From Microvelia longipes (taxonomy: Eukaryota > Arthropoda > Insecta > Hemiptera > Veliidae): a stretch of DNA of 64,000 nt. Positions 34,401-46,400 of the stretch are shown here, one piece after another; the first letter of the stretch is position 1, and every line of letters begins with the position of its first letter. The stretch spans positions 40,596,296-40,660,295 of the forward strand of contig JACMZG010001913.1 of the NCBI GenBank assembly GCA_018340805.1, written 5' to 3'. The notes under the pieces were generated by a model that worked only from the letters and a program-made list of their open reading frames with translations, was not told where the DNA came from and did not search any database. A program made the position numbers and the translations under genes.

Positions 34401-37400
34401 GCTCGAGATGCTTTGGCCAAGGTAAGTCTTTTTATGTGAGAATAGTAGTGTTTATAATAATGTTTTTAAGTTTACTATGGATGAATCACTGCTTTGATTG
34501 CGAGGGATAGAGCTTCCTCCTAGAGGCCATCGCGTATCCCCTCCATTCACAAAAAAAATATGAATGAATTTGAAAAAAGGCAAGGGTTTGTAAATATGTT
34601 AAGTATTTCAGACACTTAGGGTGCATTCGCGACACCCAAGCGCTCAGAGCGTTCTGAACAAGAGGTGTATTCTAGTTACCATGATTGTGCTCAGAGGTGT
34701 AGCCAGGGGGAGGAGCCAAAAGAAGCGGGAAGCCAGGATAGTAGTGGTGAAACTGATCCTACTAATCGTGCTTTCGGCAGGTTCAGTTCGTTCACTTCTC
34801 CCCACTCCTATTCAATTGAAACCTTCTTGGCGGGGAAATACAAAATTTTATCTCGCCTTCATATTCTCATGTACTGTACTGTGCTGTTTCTGTGTTGTGT
34901 TTCTGCTGTTTCTGTGCTGCTGCTCCATTTTACTTTTAATTAAAATCTTTAATTTTACGTTGTTGTGACAACAACAGTAACATAACCTAACAACTGTACA
35001 CACAAGCCTGAATAAAACGCGTTTGCGAGACTAAGTGTGGTCAGTACGATGGTGGAGAATTCTCATCCCCACCATCCCCCTCCACCACTGAACACACTGA
35101 CTCGAGTGCTCTGAGCGTCGCGAATGCACCCTTAGTTTTATTGGATTGATTTGGCATCAGTTTATCCAGAAATGGCATGCCCCCTTGTTTTAGCATAAAA
35201 ATTTGTTGACAAATTATCGTTGACGATGACAAAATAAATTGAGAATTCATAAAAGGCAGAAAAACTTATTGATTGGTTTGAAATTTAGTACCCATTTAGT
35301 CATCTCCAACCAAGTTTCTTCTCATTATCAGCATTGGTTCAATTTTTATCATATGACTTGTATACATTTATTAAAATAATTGAAAGTCATGATCGATCCA
35401 ATTGAGTTGAAATTCGGTGCAAATGTATCCCTTTACTTAAAAAAATAAGTATTACTTAGTTTTGTTTCAAAACGACAAGTATATCTATGGTTTGTGTTGG
35501 GTCATAAAAGTTAAGTAGCAATGAGTGAGGTCAATGCCTGGATGGGTGACTGTTGGGAATAAAACTAAAGTAATTACTATCTGAGGACGAGTAAAGTGAG
35601 TCCAGAGACGTGTTGCAGATTAAATTTGGGGAATCGTATATTTAGAAGACGAACGAAGCGAGTCAGAAGTTTAGATGATGAGTGCAGCGAGTGCAATGTC
35701 TTCAGGACAATTCTAATGTACTCAGTACTCGATTTTTTAAAAATGGTTTCATCTCTTAGTTTACTCAATTCACTATTTTGAGCTTAATTTGACTAAATTC
35801 TAGATTATTTTGAGCTTAATTTGCTTAAAAGATCTAAATTCTCCAAATAAATTTTATTTAACCATGATGATTAGAGGCTGTATCTATATAAGTCAATCTA
35901 AAGCACTCTCAAAAATCACTGATATAGCTACAGAAACCTGTGTGCTGTGTTGTTTTAAGCATTGTTTCTTTTTCAGGCTGTTTACGACCGCATGTTTACC
36001 TGGATAGTGAATAAGATAAACTCTGTGATTCAAGCCAGCGGAGTCCATCACAGAGCCACTGTCATCGGAGTCCTTGATATATATGGCTTTGAAGTTTTTG
36101 AAGCCAACAGCTTTGAGCAACTTTGTATCAATTATTGTAATGAAAAACTTCAACAGCTCTTTATAGGTTAGTTATTGTAGTTTTTTGTATAATTATTATA
36201 AATTAAAGAACGTCTTTCTTCTTCTATTACATTTTTGTAAATTTAAATGGATGTTGTTTTATACCTGTATTTTACAATAATTTCTTACCTGTATTTACAA
36301 TAATAATAATAATGTCCAGAGCATTGCAGCTCATTAGGAATTACTTGAGTACCAACACTGAGTATAATCTGAAGTAGGCGATAATTTATTTGATAAAATC
36401 TTTTATAAAGTTAGAGTGTAACCTAGGATGTGAACCCCTGATCTCTGTGGTGTCAAAGGTCAGTATTAATACTAATACTTAAACGATGTCAATCATGGAG
36501 GCATTAATACCTATGATCGAGCATAACCTCACAATAAAATGTATTATTATCATCTCTTAATTAAACTCTGCAAACGTAACACTTTCCAAAATGAAGCTGC
36601 TTATTTTACTTTATTGCATCTTGCTAGCGCTCCAAGAATATCGCTTACCTCTTTTTGGAACGGAGTTATTTACAATATGTGAAAGATATTACGAGGATCC
36701 ATTTTTATTGCCTTTGTGAATTTTCTCGATAGCGTCGGTTTTTGCACGTGTTCCGTGACGTCAGAACAAGGCTTTTAGCTTCCGCCAATCAGGGAACGCC
36801 GTGCGTAATCACATGTTTTCCTTTGACCAATGAGAGTCAAGGGGGACGCCTCGAGGAGACGCCAGTTCTCTCCTGGATCTCGCCCGCTCCTTTCAAGGAG
36901 CTAATTCTAGATTTTCTTATTGTAAGTAGCTTGGCTTTGTCTATGATGGAACTCATCACATTACCTCAAAAATGACTAGTTTATTTAGTTGACACCACAT
37001 AAGTCGTTAAGTATTTGATTCAAGAAATGAATATTAATTTAAAGTAAATTCAATTTAAATTTCTCGTGGAATTAAAATTTGACTACGCCTGCATCACCTA
37101 GAAAGGCTGCAGTAGATACAGATCTAGTAGCGGTCAGCTGCTATTGCATCGTGGGACTCGTTGGAATATATATGGAGATACATTTTTCTTTAACCAACCC
37201 TTATAATTTGTTTAAGTTGTATTATCTTCGCTTGTAATGTAAACAAAATTACTAACCTACAAATCTTTAAAAAAAAATCAGCAGTGGAATGAGCAAAGCA
37301 TATTAGCCAAAATATGCTTTTTTGGTGGAGCGATAGGATACCTGAAACTAAGTTAGGAATCTAGTGGGCGTATTGATTCCAGACAACTTAATTTTGAAAT

Positions 37401-40400
37401 ACATTGATAAATTTAAATTATTTTTTTTAGTTTTAGTATAAATACTTTAGAGTATATCTTCTCATAATTTTTAAAAGACTATAACTGTTCAGAGCCAAAG
37501 CAATTCTTTGTTAGTACCGGGGAAAAGTTGAGAAAACAGAACTCTTATAACATTTGACTTCTACATTATCTTAAATTAAAGTTTTTGTTTTGATGTAATT
37601 TTAATTACTTTTTGTTTACGCAATTTTTTGATTGCATGGAAATTAATTGTAACATTAGATGGTGTGCCGCCTCCGTTGCCGAGGTTGTTGAGGCGTTAGT
37701 CTTTACACTGACCTTTGACACCCACGGAGGTCTGGGGTTCACATCCCAGGTTACACTCTCAGTTTATAGAAGATTATTGTTTAAATAAATTATCGCCAAC
37801 TTAAGAATACACTTTGAGCTTAACGGTTGCTACTATCACCCAAGGTTGTTCCTGCAGGGGTTATCCCTGATGAGCCGCAAGGCTCTAAACAGGCATTATT
37901 AATATTGTTATTAGATGGTGTTGTAAGTATGGTGAATTAAATCTAACTTAATATAACTTAGAGGGCTTATAGATAAACCTACATATATAATTTTGGAATG
38001 TGGAGGTCTGGAGGAGTCATCCCTCCTCCACTTTCCTCAACCTTACTGGCATAATTTTCTTAGTAAACTCACTTGTGTAATTAAAACAAGGCAGTTGGCA
38101 TTGAAGGAAAAACACTTCCATTTATTCCCTAATTTTGTTATCTACTTCTTCTCTGTATCTAATTTGTCATTAAGTAAAAACTTGTTTGTTCTAGAACTTG
38201 TGCTGAAGCAAGAGCAAGAGGAGTACATGAGAGAGGGTATCGAGTGGAAGAAAATAGAATATTTTAACAATGAAATCATTTGCGAGTTGGTGGAAAGGCC
38301 TCACCTTGGCATATTTGCCATAATGGATGAGGCTTGCCTCAATGTTGGCAAAGTTAATGATGAGGTAATAATTTCCTTTTATTCATTTAGTTTTAATTGT
38401 TTCTACCCAAGTAATAATTTTATTTTTTTTTTTAATAAATCTTTTTTTTCTCAAAATTTACATTATTTTTACATTCAATAAAATAAATACATTAAAAAAT
38501 TCACAAAAAAGTTATAAATACAAGATAAGTTGAAAAATCCCACATATCCTAGGATTGAGTGTGGAAAAATAACAATTTAAACAAATCAAGGAAAATGTTT
38601 AATTATGTTAAATATGAATTTTTATATTAATTATGTAAAAGTTGTATTATGTTTACTATATTTGTTATTAATATTTATAGCTACATTATATTTATGATTC
38701 TGTTTATTTAATTGTTTTTATAATTATTATCAATATTATTTAAAGTTATTTATTTTAGTTTTATTTTATTCTATTATCTTAATATTTTTATTTAGTTTGT
38801 TGAAATTTATTATTATTATTTTTTTCCATATTTTATTTATATGACAGAAAATTTATTTATTTACTAAGTATAAGTAAAATGGACAGTTAAAAAAAAAGAA
38901 AAATAAATTTAAAAAAAAAAATAAAATTTATTAAAAAAAAATTGGTTAGAAAAACATAAATAAACTATTTACGTAAGAAAGGAGCAAACAGAGTCATCAT
39001 GCCTCTGGTTTTTTCTGGTTGAGGCGGAGCCAGGGTAATACTTTAAGAGTTGTGTATCGACTGTTTTCTCCCATAGTATGTATAAGAATTTTTCCTCTAA
39101 AAGGGAGAAAATTATAACAAATCAAACGAAAAATGAGCAAAATTGTGCTTAATTTAAAATCTTTTACTAATTACTCACTACAGCAACACTAAATGACCGT
39201 GAAAACTACAAAATTCTTTTCTAGGTTAATTAATGAAAGACTTCAGTCCTATAGAATTTTATTTAAATAAACAATTAATTACAGATTTTCCGTCGCATGG
39301 TGACAAGCCAGAAAATCTTCAGTGTAAACAAAGGTGTAAAACAGACGTTTGCCCATGCGAAAACGTCTGTAATAAGTTTATTATTTAAATAAAATTTCAT
39401 ATAGGACTGAAGTCTTCATTAAAAACCTAGAGTTTAATTCTTAACCAGTCCAATAAAATATTTTGTTAATTACAAAATTCTTATTTACTTCAACAAAACT
39501 TGTTGGGACTTTGCAGATGATCCTAGAAGCTATGGATAAGAAATTGGATAAACATAAACACTTTGCCAGCCGACAGATAAACACTCTTGATAAAACTCTT
39601 GCTCACAAGACTCAGTTTAAAATCAGGTAAGCCTTTTTCCTTTATTTTGTACTAAAGGTGCTTTTGGTACCAAGGGAGCTCTCTGATCATCATGTTATGG
39701 AGTGGAAAAGGGTAGAGGGGATTAAAAGTGACCAGAGGCAACTTCATCATCATGTTTTAACTGTCTTGTGTGATTATTTGTTAGGTTACGTTGGTTATTG
39801 GTGTGGTAAGTTTATCTGCTGTATTAAAAAATAATTTAAGGGACAAAAAAATGAGACACAAAAAAACAAGAATACAAGATGAAATCATTCTGCAATTTTT
39901 ATATTTTTTCTGCTAGGGAGGTTTCATTATCAATGGAGTGAAGCAAGCTGATTGAGTTCTGGACATGTTTCTTTTGTTCTGCCTCTCCACTAGGCTTTTT
40001 GATTGGTGGGCATTGAGGCTCCGCCCTTGGCTAAGTATTCAGTACCTGATCCCGGCTACAGAAAGCAGTTTTTGTTTAGAGTGCTTTGAACAGTCGGACC
40101 TCACGACTGCATCCTTTAAAGGTTGGGGGGGGGGGGTAAAAAAAGTTTTAAGAGGGGGGAGGGAGTAAAAAAAATTAAGGCCCCTGCTAAAGCTATTTAA
40201 TAAAAAAGTATAAAAAATAACTCACCCCCTTGCCTGCACAGTGAGTCCTGTTGTTGTAGTGAGCTCATGGAAGTCATACCACAGTAATGAACAAGGTCAC
40301 AGAAGTTGTATCACAGTAATGAACAAGGTCATGGAAGTTGTATCACAGTAATGAACAAGGTCACGAAAGTTGTATCACTGTAATGAACAAGGTCATGGAA

Positions 40401-43400
40401 GTTCTATCACAGTAATGAACAAGGTCATGGAAGTTGTATCACAGTATTGGGCAAAGTCATTAATTAGATGTGTTACACAGTCTAATTAAAATACTAGTGA
40501 TTCTCTAAAATCTAGTGCATAAACCTATAGTGGATGTAGGTTACCCACTGGCATCAGTGTCTTTTAGAACTAAGTGCTAACCCCTTTTCACTCTTTAGAT
40601 GGTTACTCCCCTATGACCGTTTCAATCTAATGGAGCCCTGTAACTTCTTTAGATGGTTACTCTCCTATGATGTTTACCCCTAATTTGACCTAGAGGAGCT
40701 TCCTTTAGATGATGTTACTCCCTATGACATCTATCAAATCTAATGGAGCTACCATGTAGACATGATGTCTATTTCAACCCCCTATGACAAAATACTGGCA
40801 ATTTGATGAATTTACTCCCCTATGACCATTTCAATCTAATGGAGCCCTGTAACTTCTTTAGATGATTACTTCCCCATGACCATTTCAATTTGATGGAGCC
40901 CTGTAACTTCTTTAGATGGTTACTTGTACAACCTTAGTCAAAATACTGGGGAATTTTCATTTAAAGAAATACAGTTGTTGTCTTTTAACAAAAATAAAGT
41001 AATATTTTAGTTAATTTTTCAAATTTTAGGATCAAAATAGTTTACACAAATTGACAGTTTATTTTAGAAACAATGACAGAAAAAAGGAATGCTTGAATGC
41101 TCATTACTTTTCTTTTTTTGACAGATTTTTGGAATTGCTCTTACAATTTTAGCTCACTTTGATAGTGTTAACATCACCATGTAATACCTTTTTAACATCT
41201 ATTTGTATTTGTTTAAATAACTGACTGATGTTACAAATTTAGCCTACTTTACTGACCTGACGAATACTTAACTTGTGGTTGACTTAACTCAAGATAAGAG
41301 GCTCAACTGACTCGGATATTGACACCTCTACTGACTTGTATAAGGTACCTAAATCTTTGTTTTATATTGTGCAAGGACAGGACCTGCATGGCTACACTGT
41401 CTGGGTTCGGAGAACGACGCCACTTTCCAATTACATGTTTTTTATTTGAAGTTTTGACTTTCTTTATATGTCACGTGTCGTATGCATAAATAATTATCTC
41501 AAGTTACAAAGTAATTAAAAATTGTGCCAAAAGTTCAAGATTATTTATTTATATAACGTGAGACAAATAAAGAAAGTCGAAAACTGCAAATAAAGGAACA
41601 ATTTAATTTGAAAGCCGGGTTGTCCTTTCATACCCTCGGACAGTTTAGCCATGCAGGCCGTGTCCTTTTTTGGATTAAACAATTTAAAAATAAAAACAAA
41701 TTAAATAGACTAAAATGTATATGACTTTTGTAAATATTTCTTGTAAAATCATACCAAAAATATATTTTCTTACTTTTATGATTAGGCACTATGCAGGAGA
41801 TGTCGTGTACAATATAGAAGGATTCCTTGATAAAAACAAAGACACAGTATTTCAAGATATGAAGAGACTGCTTTACAGTTCCAGTAATCCAGTTATATCT
41901 CAGATGTGGCCAGAAGGAGCTGAGCATATTACCAAGGTATTGCTAAAGAAGTTCTGTTTGAACCAAAAAATTTACGAAGTCATTAAAAGAGTCTTCCAGG
42001 AAATGACTTTTGCTACACCTTTTCTGATGGAAAATTTTGTACCATATTAAAAATATAATTTATTGAGAACATTTAGAATAACTTTCTGATTGTAATCAAA
42101 TTTATGATTGACTTTTAAAGTCTTTCCCAATTATTCTAAAAATGGCAGTTAAGCTTTGAAATAGTTTTCCTTCTTTTAGAAGTAGGGTGTGGTTGTTGTC
42201 ACTTTCACAACGAGAGAGTTAACCATATTTTCTTTGCAATGACGTTGATTCCCGTGGGGAAAGCCAAGAGAATCTTACGTTTAAGTTACTAAAAAAAGAG
42301 AAGAAGAACTAAGAAAATCTAAGATTCGCTTGGCTTTCACCTCAGGAATCAACATCATTGCTAAGACAATTATGCTTAAGTTAAGGAGGAACTAAAAATC
42401 TAAGATTCTCTTGATTCCTAAGGCAAAGCTGAAGAAATTGATAATTGCTTTAAGCATTATGTCATTGTTGAGTCCATGTTTGTGGACTCAACTCTTGTGT
42501 ATCGCCTTTAGTAAGAATAAAAACACACATGTATAATTAGAAAAACTTTATTTTAAAAACTTTATTTAAAAATTAATGTAGTATAAAGAAATAAAAAAGA
42601 TCTGTTTTTAAAATAAATTTTATAAATAAAAAAATAGTATTAAATCTAGAAATAGCTGACTGCATAACTTTCCGCCAAGTCTAGCAGCCACTAATGTACC
42701 ATCAAATCAATATTCCTACCTCTGACTTATTTTAAATTTAGAATTGGTATCGTGTACACGACTAATCTAATGAAACAAGTTTAATTTTCTCTGAAAATTC
42801 CTAAAACTTTTAAAAAGTTTACTTTTGATTTAACTTGTATTTCCTGTGTTTTACAGATAACAAAGCGTCCGCAGACAGCTGGAACGATATTTAAAAACTC
42901 GATGATATCTCTAGTTAAATCTTTAAGTATGAAAGAACCATTTTATGTTCGATGTATCAAACCGAACGAAGAGAAATCTTCGTCGGCTTTAAATATCGAG
43001 AGGATCGAACATCAGGTCAGATACCTGGGGTTGCTGGAAAATGTCAGGGTCAGGCGTGCAGGGTTCGCACACAGGCACCCCTATGATAAATTTCTTAAAA
43101 GGTATAATAGTTGTTGTTTCATGGTAAGGCATTAGATTAGTTGTACAGTAAAATGATTCATTTCGTAAAACAAAGTATAATTATACAAGAGACACCTACA
43201 AAATGTAATAATCAAATTGCTGCATTACACTTGGAAACTGTTCTATCATTCGACATTCCTTATCATTGATGACTCAACATAATGTCATGTTCCACTCTGT
43301 TTTGTTATGTCTAACTCATCAGACCCTGATCTCTCTCTGTCCTTAACTGTTAAGTATTTACTCGCAATGTAAAATATTTACACACTATTATATTTATAAT

Positions 43401-46400
43401 AATAATAATATATCTTTGTTTCCATACATACAATATATATACATACATATAATAATTAAATAATATTATTAACAGATATAAATGAAATGTATATTTCTAT
43501 TAAAGATCTTTTTAATAGAAAAGTATGAGAGCCCCCAGTAGAAAACTAAATTGTGTTAACTATTCATGTTTTGCAAAACTTGGTAAAATAAAATGATATG
43601 TATTTTGTAAAATAAAGAGAACCGAATTAGTAATTGACTACTGTTTCCTTTACAGATCAGGAGTCTTAAAATGTAATATTTGAATGCACTGTTAAAACAC
43701 TATTTAATAGAGTTTTACTGAACCAATAAATATTTAGAAAATGATATTAATAAATTAATGAAATTATACAATTTTATTTATGTCAACATTTAAATTTTGA
43801 TTTGATCAAAACTAAATTTGATGTTCGAACAATATCCACTTTTACTTTGTAACAGGTTTTCTTAGATTTTTAACTTATTTTGTATTATTATTTTAGGTAT
43901 AAGATGATATCGCAGTATACATGGCCTAATTTCCCAGGATCTGATAAAGATGGTACTAAGAAACTTATAGATGAGAAGGGGTTCTCCCATGATGTTAAGT
44001 ATGGTAAAACCAAGATATTTATCAAATCTCCTGCTACATTGTTCGCTTTGGAGAAGGTTTGTCCTTTTAATTTTTTTTATAGATCATTGAAAAATGTAAT
44101 TACAAAATTGTTACAATTGATAAATAATAAATTTATGGTTTATGATGTTATAAAAAAAATAATTTTCCGAATAGCACAACTACAGTAGTAAACTGATTTT
44201 TGTATAAAGTTTCAACTCTCTAGCTTTAATACACTTGGTGCTACGATGATAACAGACACACACATACACTCGCATACAGACAGACCACTTTGAGAAAACC
44301 ACTCAGAGGGCCTTAAAAACACCTGAAACAGATAATTCTGGTTTCATCTTGGTTTCGGATTTTTTTGCAAACACAATACTTTTCCTATATACCTATGGTA
44401 TAAATGAGGAAAAGTATTTATTAGAAATATTTATGAACTATTAATATATTTTTAGTAATTGGACAAAAATAATATTTTGTTTAAAGATTATGTATTATTC
44501 TTGGTAATGTTTGATTTTGTTCTGCATATTTAATTGTAAGAATTTATAACTTGTATAAACAGTGTATAATATAGAAATCACTGTAAGGCCAACCGATTGT
44601 GTGTGTCTTGGTTGAAATTACGGGCTATCGATAATTTTTAACAAGTTAAAAAAAAAAACAAATGTTTTTTTATATTCCTATCTATTACACTGGAATGGCT
44701 GATCAGACAAACATTTTGAACTGTTTCTTGTGTTTGTTTTTTTGAAATGATTGTATTTTCGAAAGTGCTTTATATATTTGACCAAAAACATATCCTTATT
44801 AACCAGAACACTCTGTACATGGCAGGCATACTTATATTTTAAGGATTTTTATTTTAAGGCATACTTATTTTATTATTTTTTATTTTTTCTCCTCAATTAT
44901 TTTCCAAAACACAATACACAAAAAATTGGCTATTTTATATAAACAGTGTATAATCACTGTATGGCCAACCAAGTGTGTGTGTCTTGGTTGAAATTCAGAC
45001 TACAAAAACCAAATTAAAAAAAAAAACGATTTAAATTTAATTTAAAAAAAACACCATGCTGACACTTCCATCAATTTCTTTTCAGGGTTTTGTATAAATG
45101 AATTATCTATAGTCATCTTACCCTTAAAACTCTGCTGAAAATAGAAATATCCAATTTTTACTTATTTTGGCAATATGCATAACTTAAAATAATTTACACT
45201 ATACTATAGTAAGACACACTGTTAAAATCAGTTAACAGTGTGGGAAAATAGTGTTGAGGAACCAATGAGGTTGGCCTGATATGAAATTTTGGGGTAAATC
45301 TTCGGTATACGGTGCACCCTGTTATCAATACTATATATCGATATATTTTTAGTTACGCGACACGTAAACGAGAACTCACTTTAAAAGATAAGCAGCGTCG
45401 TTAAATTATTAATTATAATTAAAACATTAAACAAACCATACAACAAATAAATGAAAACATTAACAACAAAAATATAATAAATAACCTGAAAATAACAAAC
45501 ACAAAAATACGTAAAAAATACTCGTAACATAAAATTAGATGTGGTGTATCATCGATTATTCTTATGAAAACATAGTTAAAACATTATAAAAACATTAAAA
45601 AAATATGAAAATAGTTATAAACCATTTTACAACAAATAAAAAAACACAAACAACAAAAAAACATTTAAAAAAATGATAAAATATGTTCATAAACGTAAAA
45701 GAAAAGGCATATATCGATTGTTCCTACGTCATATCTCTAAACTAAAAATATATTGATATATAGTATTGATAACAGGGTGCACCGTATACCGAAGTTCAGC
45801 CAATTTTGGGTGTAGTTTAACATCCTGGACTATTCTCATTGGCTCCCTCACATTATTTTCCCACCCTGTCAACTGATTTTTACCATGTGTTATACTATAA
45901 TTAAAAACATTTGTGTTTTTAAATTTATCCCTGCGATGTTTTCCTTATTATATTATAAAATGAACTGTATTTTTGATTGAAATGTTTTTTGTTTCTCAGA
46001 TGAGAAGTGAATTGATACCGAGTATTGTGATACTTCTTCAGAAGCAATGGAGAGGAGCCATTTGTAGAGCTAAGTATAGGAAAATGAAGGCTGCTCTTAA
46101 AATAATGGAGCATTACAAGAGATATAGAGTCAGGGCTTATATTCATCAGTTAAATATGCTGTTTAGGTACATTTCCTTTACTTTCTGTAAATTAAATAGA
46201 TCAGAGGACTTTTCCTTTGAATGATTACTGAATAATCTCATATCATAATTCTGTTGAAGTGTATTTGGATTTCTAAACCATTATTTAATAAACTCTGGCC
46301 TGGAGGTTTGCAAGGACACGCACATCCTCCCTACTTTGGACCAGCTTGCCTTGTCCTCAGGTAGTAAATGCGTTTGTTTCATTCCCAGCGGTCACCCATC

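Noticed and set aside
37666..37760. Possible tRNA gene because of box A and box B
   Set aside because: No acceptor stem forms, a SINE body follows and a 12-bp target duplication surrounds the whole unit.
37993..38194. Upstream part of the 162-codon frame that runs into myosin exon 8
   Set aside because: The part before 38195 is intron; the acceptor TTGTTCTAG and the phase of exon 7 fix the exon start.
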